Source: Labilibacter sediminis (GTDB lineage Bacteria; Bacteroidota; Bacteroidia; Bacteroidales; Marinilabiliaceae). Taken from it: a DNA stretch of 64,000 bases. The stretch lies in contig NZ_VCHY01000005.1 in assembly GCF_005877885.1 (NCBI RefSeq), positions 303,875 through 367,874 of the forward strand, read 5' to 3'. Shown here piece by piece: positions 46,536-55,881 of this stretch. Under the pieces are notes generated by a model. It saw nothing but the letters and a program-made list of their open reading frames with translations. It had not been told where the DNA came from and ran no database searches. The translations under genes were made by a program, and so were the position numbers. Each line of letters starts with the position of its first letter. Positions within the stretch are counted from its first letter, which is position 1.

Positions 46536-47693
46536 CTAAAAGGCCTCAGTCATATTAAAATATAACAAAGTTTGTTTATTGACCGGATTATGGCCTATAT
46601 CAACCCTAAAATTCATGCGTGGTTGCACCTCTATGCGCAATCCTGCTCCAAAATTAGGCAGTACTCTGCTCATATTGTTAAATTCAGAATAAATAGAACC
46701 CATTCCGGCCCAGGCAGCAAAACCAAACTTTGAAGCCAGTCTTTGCCATTTAGTCTCTTCGCCTGCATTAAACATATGCCTGTATTCACCCATTGCGTAT
46801 ATTGCACTTTTATCTCGATATTGCCCCATATAATAACCTCGCAAATCAAATGGTGATCCTATCATTGACAATTCGCTAATTGGTACATCTCCAAACGAAT
46901 TTCGTGAATTCAGCATCCAGGCAAATACTTTTCGTTCACCTAAAAACTTTAACTCTTTAAACTGACGGTATTGTAAATTGACCACTCCAAAAGAACTTGT
47001 ACTTCCCAAAGTCTTTGAATAAAAGGTTGCTCCAAATTCAACAAAAATTCCTTTGTATGCATTGGCAGGAATATCTCGAGTATCGTAACTCATATTTATC
47101 CCCAACCCAACATTATAATAATCCAACCCAAAATCATCGCCACCTTGCTTCACGTAATTCTCATCATTGTACACTCCTTCACCTGGATTTGTCATATTTT
47201 CGTGTGCTATATCAACAGAAACTCCCCAAAACAAATCTGTATCCTTATAGCGAAACAAAAACTGCGGATTAAACTGATAACCTTTACTCCTGTATTCTGT
47301 CGAATCCGTATCTCTTTGCCTGTTTTTGTTTGTTTCATAACCTACACCATAGTAATTATCCAATGTATTGTTCATCGACATCTGTCCAAAAATCCTAAAC
47401 TTGTCGCCATTAAAAAACAACTGTGGCTTAATGATAAAACTTCCTCCTCCATTGGCCATATATGCAAATGCTACAGGTACCACTGAACGCTTTAATAACG
47501 TATCTGACTGATTTGTGGAAAAAGTAAATAAGCAACTCCCGCCAACTAAAAGGCCAAAATCCGGAGTGTAACCCGGACCTCCCAAAATGCTAAACCTAAG
47601 GTTCTTTCTTTCTTTTGTTTCCACAGAATCAACCTTTTGAGCCCAACCATATAAAGGAATCATCATACAAAAAATTAACAGACACTTTCTCAT
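46536..47693 (-). CDS. Outer-membrane beta-barrel protein, BamA/TamA-like (surface antigen) fold
   Basis: A 385-aa barrel from the start at 47693 (MRKCLLIFCMMIPLYGWA, signal peptide); ATG 47711 is an alternative. GGPGYTPDFGLLVGG, then FNYxFRYKDTDLFWGV-type strands, GLGINMSYDTRDIPANAYKG, and FRGYYMGQYRD-like elements follow; the last strand ends in FNMTEAF. The YDTRDIPANAYKGIF pattern resembles the C-terminal barrel of Omp85-like surface antigens, without POTRA domains. It lies upstream of the DUF1214-like lipoprotein gene, separated by the shared leader. Function unknown. Confidence 0.82.
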   Translation of the reverse strand: MRKCLLIFCMMIPLYGWAQKVDSVETKERKNLRFSILGGPGYTPDFGLLVGGSCLFTFSTNQSDTLLKRSVVPVAFAYMANGGGSFIIKPQLFFNGDKFRIFGQMSMNNTLDNYYGVGYETNKNRQRDTDSTEYRSKGYQFNPQFLFRYKDTDLFWGVSVDIAHENMTNPGEGVYNDENYVKQGGDDFGLDYYNVGLGINMSYDTRDIPANAYKGIFVEFGATFYSKTLGSTSSFGVVNLQYRQFKELKFLGERKVFAWMLNSRNSFGDVPISELSMIGSPFDLRGYYMGQYRDKSAIYAMGEYRHMFNAGEETKWQRLASKFGFAAWAGMGSIYSEFNNMSRVLPNFGAGLRIEVQPRMNFRVDIGHNPVNKQTLLYFNMTEAF

Positions 47694-47870
47694 TGAATTA
47701 CTATTTATCATCAATTAAATACTTCTACCTCTACAAGCTAAAATAAATTAGTTTACATTTAGGTTGTTCAAATTTAGTAATATAACAAAGGCAATATAAA
47801 CATGTTCTATTAAACAAACTGCTGTTATAACGTATAAACATTTAAAATTGTAATAACCTTCGCTTTTTTT

Positions 47871-49211
47871 ATGATGAATATTTTTCTGTATTTATTCTCA
47901 ATCATACCTTTTATATTTTTTTTTTGGTTTGCATTACTCAGCATTTTCGAGAAAGAAATACAAGCGAGCATTCGTAGTTTTGCTTTAGCCATAATTGTGC
48001 CTGTTATTTTACAAGCCTTTGCTTATATAGATATTCCTTTAGTAAACTATATCATGGTCTGCTTAATATTTTTGGTCATTCTGGTACTGGGATTGTCCTT
48101 TATCCCTATTCAAAAACATGATAGGCAAACTGAAAATTCTGACTTTAGGATTGATGAACGAGACACCATGTTTTCCAGAAAGGAAATTACTCAATCACCG
48201 GAGAAATCAGCAACTTACTATAAGGCGAATCCGCATAATTTGCGTTTAGATAAAGTGTGGCAACAGAAACCCGGTCTCATGAATCCTGCCTCATCAATGT
48301 ACCATCCTCTGGCTTTCGCTGCAGCAGATGCAAGTTTCTTTGTTATTGAAGAGCTTAAACAAAGTGTTCAACCTGAACCTGCAAAAACACAGATACAAAA
48401 ATCTAATCAGGAATTTACCTCGTTTATAAAAACATGGAGTAAAAAATTAGGAGCTGTTGATGTTGGTATCTGTAAACTAAAACCTCAGCATCTTTATTCG
48501 TACCGGGGACGAGGCAAAGTGTATGGAGAGCTTGTGCAAAACAATCATAAATATGCCATTGCTTTAACAGTTGAAATGGATAAAGATTATCTGGCAACCG
48601 GTCCTTCTGCTCCAACGCTAATGGAATCAGCACAACAATATTTAAACTCTGGAAGCATAGCTCTTCAACTCACAAAATTCATTGCTAATCTAGGTTATAA
48701 TGCCAGAGCTCATATCGATGGTAACTATGAAGTAGTATGTCCTTTAGTGGCCCGGGATGCAGGATTGGGAGAAATTGGCAGAATGGGATTATTGATGACA
48801 CCAAATCTTGGCCCCAGAGTAAGAATAGCCGTTGTGACTACCGACATTCCTTTATTGGTGGATGAAAGATCCTACGATCATTCCGTTCATGATTTTTGCC
48901 AAATCTGTAAAAAATGTGCAGATGTCTGTCCCGGCAAGGCTATTCCGTTTGAACCTAAAAAAGAAATTCATGGTATTAAACGATGGCAAATAAACCAGGA
49001 AAGATGTTTTACCTATTGGTGTACTTCAGGTACAGATTGTGGCAGATGCATGAGTGTTTGTCCATATTCGCACCCTGATAATTTATTGCATAATATGGTT
49101 CGATGGGGTATAAAACATTCCTGGTTATTCAGGTATTTTGCCCTTTGGATGGATGATTTCTTTTACGGAAGAAAACCTAAACCTAAAAATCAGTCACCAG
49201 TTAACAGTTAG
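47871..49211 (+). CDS. Membrane-anchored reductive-dehalogenase-like Fe-S protein
   Basis: A 446-aa protein with N-terminal membrane segments (about 4-26, 36-52, 58-80), then a soluble region resembling the RdhA family: DERDTMFSRKE (95-105), YYKANPHNLRLD (117-128), and ARDAGLGEIGRMGLL (294-308), a corrinoid-site motif shared with QueG. Two 4Fe-4S binding sets follow: C343-x2-C346-x2-C349-x3-C353 and C384/C390-x2-C393-x3-C397. There is no twin-arginine signal; the topology would place the active part on the side set by the last helix. RdhA proteins bind cobamide; the substrate here is unknown and need not be halogenated. It lies 430 nt upstream of a cobalamin-riboswitch-controlled receptor. 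Confidence 0.82.
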   Translation: MMNIFLYLFSIIPFIFFFWFALLSIFEKEIQASIRSFALAIIVPVILQAFAYIDIPLVNYIMVCLIFLVILVLGLSFIPIQKHDRQTENSDFRIDERDTMFSRKEITQSPEKSATYYKANPHNLRLDKVWQQKPGLMNPASSMYHPLAFAAADASFFVIEELKQSVQPEPAKTQIQKSNQEFTSFIKTWSKKLGAVDVGICKLKPQHLYSYRGRGKVYGELVQNNHKYAIALTVEMDKDYLATGPSAPTLMESAQQYLNSGSIALQLTKFIANLGYNARAHIDGNYEVVCPLVARDAGLGEIGRMGLLMTPNLGPRVRIAVVTTDIPLLVDERSYDHSVHDFCQICKKCADVCPGKAIPFEPKKEIHGIKRWQINQERCFTYWCTSGTDCGRCMSVCPYSHPDNLLHNMVRWGIKHSWLFRYFALWMDDFFYGRKPKPKNQSPVNS

Positions 49212-49232
49212 CAATTAACAGTAATCAGTTAA
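49196..49232. repeat. Short degenerate repeats of CAGTTAAC type
   Basis: Four imperfect copies of a motif near AGTTAACAGT (CAGTTAACAGTTAG, CAATTAACAGTAAT, CAGTTAAC) follow the stop codon of the Fe-S protein gene. No function inferred. Confidence 0.5.
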
Positions 49233-49330
49233 CAAGAGTATCATTCATTTAAATTCATTATAAATTAACCTTCTGTTTGTTTAAAATACTTGCGCAAAAG
49301 ATAAACAAAATATACTTTCGCGGTCGATTT

Positions 49331-49500
49331 TGGTTAGATTATTTAATTAATCTTATCAGGGAATCAGGTGAGAATCCTGAACAGTACCCGCTGCTGTAAT
49401 CTCAAGCTTGAAAAAGCACATACTTTTTGTTCAAATCCACTGATGTATACATTGGGAAGGAAACTCAAAGTTGAGTAAGTCAGAATACCTGCCATCATCA
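49331..49500 (+). ncRNA. Cobalamin (adenosylcobalamin-type) riboswitch
   Basis: The conserved core is clear: GGGAATCAGGTGAGAATCCT, then GAACAGTACCCGCTGCTGTAA, a variable stem, GGGAAGG, and the closing GTCAGAATACCTGCC. Spacing and order match the cobalamin riboswitch class. It lies 138 nt before the start of the BtuB-like receptor gene, which it presumably represses when B12 is abundant. The limits given are approximate. Confidence 0.95.
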
Positions 49501-49637
49501 TTAATTAACATGTAGCTTTCGGGAGTTAAAGCAATAATGGCAAGTCTATACCTTAGGGTCTTTCCTTTATCTTTTCTATCCACATGCTACAAATTTTATT
49601 CATCCCAGTTTAAGCTGGATAACTATTATTTGTAATC

Positions 49638-52001
49638 ATGAATTTTAATTTTTTTGCATTTAGTGTCATTCTGATACTAATGAGTAACTTATTGTGTTCC
49701 GCAGGAACTGTCACAACCAAACCCATACAGGGGAAAGTAACCTGTAATAATCAACCGGTTCCTTACGCCAATATTATCATTAAAAACACAACCATAGGGA
49801 GTGTTACCAATGTTGATGGTACTTTTACATTAGATGATATACCCTTGGGTGATTATACCATTATTGCTAAAGCTTTAGGTTATAAAACGACTCAGCAAAC
49901 AGTTACCCTTGGCTCCAGCACAAACCTAACCCTGAACTTTCATCTCGAAGAAGATATTTTGGGCATTGAGCAAGTAGTTATTACAGCAGACAGAAACGAA
50001 AAGAAAAGAACTGAGGCTTCTTCTATTGTAAATACATTAACTCCGAAGCAACTCGATAATATACAGGCTGTAGTTTTGAGTGATGGTTTAAATTATTTAC
50101 CAGGCCTAAGAACAGAAACGAACTGCCAAAACTGCGGCATGGTAGCTGTTAGAATGAATGGTTTACCTGGAGACTACTCCCAAATTTTAATTAACAGTCG
50201 CCCTATTTTTAGTGGTTTAGTTGGGGTTTATGGTTTAGAACTTTTCCCCGTTTCTATGATCGACCGCCTTGAAGTTATCAGAGGTGGCGGCTCAGCTCTA
50301 TACGGTAGTAACGCCATTGCCGGAACCATTAATATCATTACCAAAGAACCGGTAAACAATAGTTATCAGGTTCAGGCACAAACAGGAGCCATTGGAGTAA
50401 TTAAAGATGCTAATGCCGCGCAAGAAAATGTACTTAACTTCAATACCTCTATTGTTTCTCCTGATAAAAATACCGGATTAGCAATTTACGGAACCTATAG
50501 AGATAGGGATTACTTTGATGCGAATGGCGATGGATATTCGGAATTGATGAAATTAAACAATATGGCTTTGGGTTCCAGGTTAACGCATCGTATCAACTAT
50601 AAAAACAAAATAGTGCTCGATTATTTTATGATCGACGAAAAACGAAGAGGTGGAAATGAGTTCGATAATTTATATCATGAGACAGATTTAACTGAAGCCG
50701 TTCATCATAAAATTACCACAGGTGCATTAACTCACGAATATTTTATCGGTTCAACCGGAACATTATCATCTTATGTATCTGCGCAAGCTGTTGATCGTGA
50801 CTCATATTATGGTGCAGAAAAATCATTAGCCGATTATGGTAATACCAAGGGATTAACGTACACCATCGGATCTCAATATAAAGGAAACTTTGGCAAAAAC
50901 ACTTTAATTGCCAGCTTAGAGATTATCGGCGATCTACTTAAAGATAAAAAGTTAGGTTACCCTGATTATTCAAAACCTGTTTATGACGAAGGAGAAATTA
51001 TTGGATTTGAACATTTTAATAATAGCATTGTAGCACATCAGGATAAATACATTTATGGTGGATTTTTCCAATTTAATTACGCTTTTAACAAGCTAAAACT
51101 TTCGGCAGGAGCCAGAGTTGATCATTACAATATTAAAGACTTAGTGAACGGAACAGGTAATACTTCAGGTACTGTTTTTAGTCCTCGTTTTTCAGCTCTT
51201 TATAATGCTCGTAAAAATCTTCAGATTAGAGGTAGCTACTCGCAAGGTTATAGAGCTCCTCAAATTTTCGATGAAGACCTGCATATAAGTGCTTCGGGCA
51301 GTAGACAGGTGGCTCATCGAAATGCAGCAGGTCTAAAACAAGAAACCAGCCATAGCTTTATGTTATCAGCCGATTATAACGGACTTTTATTTGGGCGCTC
51401 CTTTTCAATACTTGGAGAAACCTTCTATACCTTTTTAAATGATGCTTTTTCTTCAACTCCTGGAGAAGTAGATGAAAACGGATTGGTTACATATTATCGC
51501 GAAAATGTAAAAGGAGCAGCAGTACAAGGAATAAACCTTGAAGCTAACATATCTATTAAAAAGAACCTGATATTTAATATGGGTTACACTATTCAGCAAA
51601 GCGAATATGAAGAACCTCAGGAACTAGGAGAAAAAAGTTTTTTACGCACCCCTGATCATTACGGATTTTTTACGCTGGATTGGGATATAAATAAAAAGTG
51701 GTGCTTTGTAACAACTGGTCAATACACCGGTAGCATGAAGATTGCTTATTACAATCAGTCCAACGACGATGGCGCTGGTGAAATCAGAAACACTCAACAG
51801 TTTTTTGACATGGGTGTAAAACTTGAATATAAGTTAAACATCAGTAAGCTGCCATTAAAACTATTTGCCGGAACTAGAAATATCTTTAACAGCTTCCAAA
51901 CTGACTTTGAAGTAGGCACTGACCGCGACCCAACTTATATTTATGGTCCTTCATTACCAAGAATGATATATTTAGGTCTAAAAATAAGCGACCTCTATTA
52001 A
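49638..52001 (+). CDS. TonB-dependent receptor, BtuB-like (cobamide uptake)
   Basis: A 787-aa outer-membrane receptor. Order: signal peptide (to about NLLCSAG, residue 23); CarboxypepD_reg-like domain (about 28-112, GKVTCNNQPVPYANIIIKNT); plug domain (about 130-235, LNYLPGLRTETNCQNCGMVA, and RGGGSALYGSNAIAGTINII); barrel to the end (MIYLGLKISDLY). Assignment to cobamide transport rests on the riboswitch upstream and the BtuB-like plug, with two cysteines in TNCQNCGM. A Bacteroidota genome usually carries several BtuB paralogs. A downstream hairpin ends the transcript. Confidence 0.9.
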   Translation: MNFNFFAFSVILILMSNLLCSAGTVTTKPIQGKVTCNNQPVPYANIIIKNTTIGSVTNVDGTFTLDDIPLGDYTIIAKALGYKTTQQTVTLGSSTNLTLNFHLEEDILGIEQVVITADRNEKKRTEASSIVNTLTPKQLDNIQAVVLSDGLNYLPGLRTETNCQNCGMVAVRMNGLPGDYSQILINSRPIFSGLVGVYGLELFPVSMIDRLEVIRGGGSALYGSNAIAGTINIITKEPVNNSYQVQAQTGAIGVIKDANAAQENVLNFNTSIVSPDKNTGLAIYGTYRDRDYFDANGDGYSELMKLNNMALGSRLTHRINYKNKIVLDYFMIDEKRRGGNEFDNLYHETDLTEAVHHKITTGALTHEYFIGSTGTLSSYVSAQAVDRDSYYGAEKSLADYGNTKGLTYTIGSQYKGNFGKNTLIASLEIIGDLLKDKKLGYPDYSKPVYDEGEIIGFEHFNNSIVAHQDKYIYGGFFQFNYAFNKLKLSAGARVDHYNIKDLVNGTGNTSGTVFSPRFSALYNARKNLQIRGSYSQGYRAPQIFDEDLHISASGSRQVAHRNAAGLKQETSHSFMLSADYNGLLFGRSFSILGETFYTFLNDAFSSTPGEVDENGLVTYYRENVKGAAVQGINLEANISIKKNLIFNMGYTIQQSEYEEPQELGEKSFLRTPDHYGFFTLDWDINKKWCFVTTGQYTGSMKIAYYNQSNDDGAGEIRNTQQFFDMGVKLEYKLNISKLPLKLFAGTRNIFNSFQTDFEVGTDRDPTYIYGPSLPRMIYLGLKISDLY

Positions 52002-52023
52002 GTTTTGTTCTATTAAAAAGACT

Positions 52024-52056
52024 GGCTGTTTTACTTTATGTGTAAACAGCCTTTCA
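52024..52056 (+). terminator. Terminator of the BtuB-like gene
   Basis: GGCTGTTT/AAACAGCC arms with a 12-nt loop, 22 nt after the stop codon; followed by TTTCATTT, a weak T tract. Confidence 0.7.
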
Positions 52057-52120
52057 TTTGTTATAGTAAAACATGAATCGGTAACAAATGAAATATTAGA
52101 CAACTATTAATTGAGAAAAA

Positions 52121-52804
52121 TCACCCCGCATTATTAATTTTTGACAAAAAATCTTTGTCAATGATATTAATTTGCCTCCCTGATGTTTCTATAATACGGT
52201 CATCTTTAAATTCTTTTAGAATTCTGCACACACTCTCCTTAGACATGGCTGTAAAATCTGCCAGTTCCTGACGAGAAAAAACAAGATCAAAGGTATCTGA
52301 AAAATGCACCTTATCTGATAAAAACAAGAGAGCATCAGCCAATCGTCCGTGCATTTGCTTCTGTGTTAAACTAATCACCCTATCAAAAGTATGTACATAA
52401 CGCTTGGAAAAAGAGTTTAAAAACGATTCTGCAAATTCTCCGTTACTTCTAAATATTTGTTTGAAAATATTTGAATCAATTAAACACGTTGTACAATCAG
52501 AAAGAGCTGTTATGCTATATGAATATCTGTTTTCAAAAAACAAGCCAGGGCCACCGATAATTTCAGAAGGAGTAATAACACCTAACAGTAACTCTTTATT
52601 ATGCTCTCCTTTAATATGAATTTTAGCAATACCTCCATTAAAAGAAATCACTTCTCTAAATAATGCACCCTGTTTTATAATTGTTTCCCCTTTTTTATAA
52701 GTAATCAAACTTCTATTACTATTTATTAGTCGAAGTTCATCTTCTGTCAGCAACTTAAAACAGTCACATTTTTTATCACATGAAACACAGTGCCGATTAT
52801 CCAT
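52121..52804 (-). CDS. Crp/Fnr family regulator with N-terminal cysteine cluster
   Basis: A 227-aa regulator. Residues 5-16 (HCVSCDKKCDCF) hold four cysteines (C6, C9, C13, C15) in a spacing suited to Fe-S or redox binding, as in FNR-like proteins. The cyclic-nucleotide-type barrel is at about 25-145 (VISFNGGIAKIHIKGE), the dimer helix at about 130-155, and the winged helix at about 165-215, with recognition segment LADFTAMSKESVCRILKEFK. It points away from the cytochrome cluster at 53.0 kb; a palindromic Fnr-type site lies between them. An oxygen- or redox-responsive role is inferred. Confidence 0.9.
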   Translation of the reverse strand: MDNRHCVSCDKKCDCFKLLTEDELRLINSNRSLITYKKGETIIKQGALFREVISFNGGIAKIHIKGEHNKELLLGVITPSEIIGGPGLFFENRYSYSITALSDCTTCLIDSNIFKQIFRSNGEFAESFLNSFSKRYVHTFDRVISLTQKQMHGRLADALLFLSDKVHFSDTFDLVFSRQELADFTAMSKESVCRILKEFKDDRIIETSGRQINIIDKDFLSKINNAG

Positions 52805-52856
52805 ACTTTCTATTTAAAAAACACATTAGTTAAATATAGTTAATACTATCTAATAA

Positions 52857-52870
52857 TTGACAAGTGTCAA
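52857..52870. promoter_or_regulatory. Fnr/Crp-type palindromic site
   Basis: TTGACAAGTGTCAA, a two-fold symmetric TTGAC-N4-GTCAA, matches the general TTGAY-N4-RTCAA pattern of Crp/Fnr operators. It lies 53 nt upstream of the divergent regulator gene and about 140 nt before the YceI lipoprotein gene, so it could control both. The palindrome is the only such site I found in the gap. Confidence 0.65.
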
Positions 52871-53008
52871 CAATTAAATTACCATCTATCAACTTCCAAC
52901 ACAGTAAATATCAACTTCCCAAGTGAGACATCTCATAGCTAATTCATGCGATCTAGAAAATTTTATGCGTAGAATTATATCATATAAATCATCTAAAAAA
53001 ATAAGACT

Positions 53009-54115
53009 ATGAAAAAAACTCTTAAAATCTTTGGAATCTCTACAATCCTTATCTCTTTACTATTTGTATTTAATTATTGTTCGAATGATGATAACGGGGC
53101 CGATCCGGTTTATGAGATAACTGGTACAATATCAATCTCTGCTGAAGATCCTGCAGGTGGTGCCATTGTGTATTTAAGTACACAGGCTAATGCTGCTTCT
53201 GTTATGGCAAATACTGTTGCAGCAGCGGATGGCAGCTATTCTTTTATGGGTGTTGAAAAAGGAACTTATTACTTAAGCTCAACTTACAATCCAGCAAATA
53301 CCAACAACCTTAAATCAGCAAGTGCAGTAATTTTATCAGGTAAAGAAATTGAAATTTCTGTTGATGGAAATAAAGTTCAGGACATAATGATGGAAGGAAT
53401 GGTTGGTGATGGCGATGCCACTCTTAACCTGGCAGATGGTTGGAAATGGGACAACACTCATTCTACCATAGAATTCGAATTTCCGTATGATGCTGTTAAT
53501 GCAGTTTTCACAGGTCACTTTGCAAGGGTGGGATTTGATGTGCTTGAATTTGATGAAAGCGCACCACAAAACACAAAAATTAAAGCATGGGTTGATGTTA
53601 CAAGTGTTGAAACTGGTTCTCCATCCGGAATCTGTGGTCACGGAAGAGATGGTATTACAGGATGTATTGCCGGTAGTTTTGGTGTTGATTTAGATGCAGC
53701 AGATGTAGTTACAGGATATTGTTCTAATGGAACTACAATTGATGATTATCCAAATACCGAATTACAAGCATTTGACCTTTGGGGAGATGGATCAACTACT
53801 ACTTACCAAAAACAAAGTTCAATTGTTGATAAAACAGGAGTAGCTACATTTGAGAGTACTTCTGTAATGGCATATGGTAATGGATATCTTGCTAAAGGAG
53901 ATTTCTTTTTTAATGGAGTTAAGAAAGAGGTAACTATGTATTTCAATTATCTTGAAGGTTATACAAAGAGCGATGGATCAAAGGAATATGCAAGTTTCTT
54001 TGGATGGTTTAAGTTTGCAGCCCTAGATGATTACAATATTTCAAGTGGTCATGTTCTTGGTGCTGACATTACAGTTAAACTTTCTGTACAATTTAATAAA
54101 GCAATAGCTCAATAG
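53009..54115 (+). CDS. Lipoprotein with carboxypeptidase-like and YceI-like domains
   Basis: A 368-aa lipoprotein (Cys24 after a hydrophobic segment). Residues about 36-128 are a CarboxypepD_reg-like or SpaA-like fold (EITGTISISAEDPAGGAIVY, SFMGVEKGTYYLSS). Residues about 145-365 resemble a YceI lipocalin-like domain: WKWDNTHSTIEFEFPYD, FTGHFARVGFDVLEFDE and KAWVDVTSVETG are the characteristic strands. YceI proteins bind polyisoprenoid lipids or quinone-like molecules. An internal region has several cysteines (GICGHGRDGITGCIAG). First gene of a six-gene cluster; a hairpin follows. Confidence 0.82.
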   Translation: MKKTLKIFGISTILISLLFVFNYCSNDDNGADPVYEITGTISISAEDPAGGAIVYLSTQANAASVMANTVAAADGSYSFMGVEKGTYYLSSTYNPANTNNLKSASAVILSGKEIEISVDGNKVQDIMMEGMVGDGDATLNLADGWKWDNTHSTIEFEFPYDAVNAVFTGHFARVGFDVLEFDESAPQNTKIKAWVDVTSVETGSPSGICGHGRDGITGCIAGSFGVDLDAADVVTGYCSNGTTIDDYPNTELQAFDLWGDGSTTTYQKQSSIVDKTGVATFESTSVMAYGNGYLAKGDFFFNGVKKEVTMYFNYLEGYTKSDGSKEYASFFGWFKFAALDDYNISSGHVLGADITVKLSVQFNKAIAQ

Positions 54116-54128
54116 TAGTTTTAATATT

Positions 54129-54156
54129 GGTCACCGGACAATAAACCGGTGACCTT
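54129..54156 (+). terminator. Hairpin between the YceI lipoprotein and EB_dh genes
   Basis: A perfect 9-bp stem GGTCACCGG/CCGGTGACC with 8-nt loop, followed only by TTTC. A partial terminator or processing stem would let the first gene be expressed more than the rest. Confidence 0.7.
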
Positions 54157-54210
54157 TCAAGCCTCATATTTTAATTACATCAACAAGTAAGTTGAATAAA
54201 CAATAACACA

Positions 54211-55488
54211 ATGAGGAATTACATTATCTTATATACCCTGACATTTCTGTTTTTCATAACGACAGGATGTGAACAGGAAAAAATTATTCCTAAAAAGGGA
54301 TATATTCCCAACGTCCCTCAAAAAACAGAAACACTCCAAGCTGCCTATTTCTGGATTCCACAAGATAAGCTTAGCTCTTCCTATTGGAAAGAAGCCAACT
54401 ACGTTGAAGTTAAACTAGATGATATCTCAACCCAAAAGCTATACCCTCAGGCTTATCTAAATATGACAGGTACTTATTACGGCAAAAACAGTTTCAATAA
54501 TGGTAATAGTGCCATAATGACACTAAAGGCTGGTTATGATGAAAGCCACATATACATATTAGCAGAATGGGACGACAACTCTGTTGATGCATCTTTTATG
54601 AGTTGGTTATGGAATGGCCCTTCCGACCCATTGAAGCAAGAAGGAAGTGATGGCTGGACCTTTCAACGAAACAGCGACATGATCTTTTTAGCATTTGATT
54701 CAGATGACAATAAGAAAGATGTTTGGAAATGGAACATTGCTCACTCTGCCCCATTTACTGCAGCACTAAACATGACATTAAAAGCAGATGGACAACTTGT
54801 TATGGATGGACCTCCTGCTTATAAAGAAAATAATGATGGCACCTTAAATAATCCTTTATATGAATGGGACGGAGAAAGGCAAGAATTAGAAACAGATAAT
54901 GGCACTACAATACTTGATCCAGCCTATTATATTCTAGATGAAAACAGAATGGAGTTTAAGGGAAATGTTAGTCTGGGAGCCATTGCTTTTAACGAAACAG
55001 CTGATTGTAAATTTTGCCACGGAATAGATGGAGATGGAATAACAGATGGTTCAACCGACGGAGGCAAACTACAAAATACGTCTTTAAACAAGTATACTCG
55101 TGAAGGATTAGTTGACTACATCGGCTCAACAGCACATGAAGGTAGAGGTAGTCAGTATTTTGGAAAAATAAAAGACGATTCCGAAACGGTAGAAAATCTT
55201 ATTGCATTTATAAGAGGTATATGTGGGGTACCAGGAACCTATATTAATAGTGAAGAATTCAATGTGGATATCAAGGCGTTATCTAACATTTCAGTTGGAG
55301 GAATAAAAAAAGAAAATGAAAGATACCAAGTCCTGTTTATCAGGAATCTTAAAACAGAAAGTAACAATGACATCTCATTTGACCCATCTAAAACTTATAC
55401 ATTTTCAATAGGAGTTTCAGATAATGACGATATCAATAACATAGGAATAAAAAATCTGCAATTACAATTTAAAAGCAGTGAGTTATGA
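54211..55488 (+). CDS. Ethylbenzene-dehydrogenase-type heme-binding lipoprotein with a CxxCH site
   Basis: A 425-aa lipoprotein (lipobox FITTGC, Cys20). Residues about 40-240 resemble the EB_dh heme-binding fold (IYILAEWDDNSVDASFMSW, then SDMIFLAFDSDDNKKDVWKW), where a b-type heme would sit. A CxxCH heme c motif (CKFCH) lies near residues 266-270, followed by a cytochrome-c-like segment (SLNKYTREGLVDYIGSTAHE). Heme b plus heme c in one lipoprotein suggests a periplasmic electron carrier. It overlaps the next gene by 4 nt (ATGA). Confidence 0.8.
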   Translation: MRNYIILYTLTFLFFITTGCEQEKIIPKKGYIPNVPQKTETLQAAYFWIPQDKLSSSYWKEANYVEVKLDDISTQKLYPQAYLNMTGTYYGKNSFNNGNSAIMTLKAGYDESHIYILAEWDDNSVDASFMSWLWNGPSDPLKQEGSDGWTFQRNSDMIFLAFDSDDNKKDVWKWNIAHSAPFTAALNMTLKADGQLVMDGPPAYKENNDGTLNNPLYEWDGERQELETDNGTTILDPAYYILDENRMEFKGNVSLGAIAFNETADCKFCHGIDGDGITDGSTDGGKLQNTSLNKYTREGLVDYIGSTAHEGRGSQYFGKIKDDSETVENLIAFIRGICGVPGTYINSEEFNVDIKALSNISVGGIKKENERYQVLFIRNLKTESNNDISFDPSKTYTFSIGVSDNDDINNIGIKNLQLQFKSSEL

Positions 55489-55865
55489 AAATAAAATTAC
55501 TATACCGCACTATACTTACCGGAGGCTTGCTATGCTTTTTCACCTTTCTTCTAAGTAGTTGCGAATCAGAAAAGATAATGCCCGTAGATCCTGATGATCT
55601 TCCGGATGAGATCAGCTTTTCTGAACATATCACCCCAATTTTTGACAATAAATGTAGTCAATGTCATTACGGGCAAACACCTCCGGATCTTTCTCCTGCT
55701 GATGCCTACTTAAACCTTACATCTGGTGGATATATCAACACTGAAACTCCTGAAAAGAGTGAAATATATACAATTATTACTACCGGAAGCATGGCACAAT
55801 ATGCTTCAGAAATTGATAGAGCCTTTATCTTAAAATGGATACAACAGGGTGCGCTTGATAACTAA
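55485..55865 (+). CDS. Small cytochrome c-like lipoprotein
   Basis: A 126-aa lipoprotein: lipobox LLSSC (Cys26). A single CxxCH (CSQCH, residues 57-61) lies in HITPIFDNKCSQCHYGQTPP, a pattern typical of Bacteroidota monoheme cytochrome-c-type domains of the planctomycete-like PSCyt/cytochrome group. Residues later include GSMAQYASE with a possible axial Met. Translation is coupled to the EB_dh gene (ATGA overlap). Likely an electron-transfer partner of that protein. Confidence 0.85.
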   Translation: MKIKLLYRTILTGGLLCFFTFLLSSCESEKIMPVDPDDLPDEISFSEHITPIFDNKCSQCHYGQTPPDLSPADAYLNLTSGGYINTETPEKSEIYTIITTGSMAQYASEIDRAFILKWIQQGALDN

Positions 55866-55881
55866 ACAAAAACGATACATT

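Noticed and set aside
47871..49211. Epoxyqueuosine reductase QueG
   Set aside because: QueG lacks N-terminal membrane helices and the DERDTMF-type N-terminal motif; the cysteine pattern fits RdhA-like proteins better.
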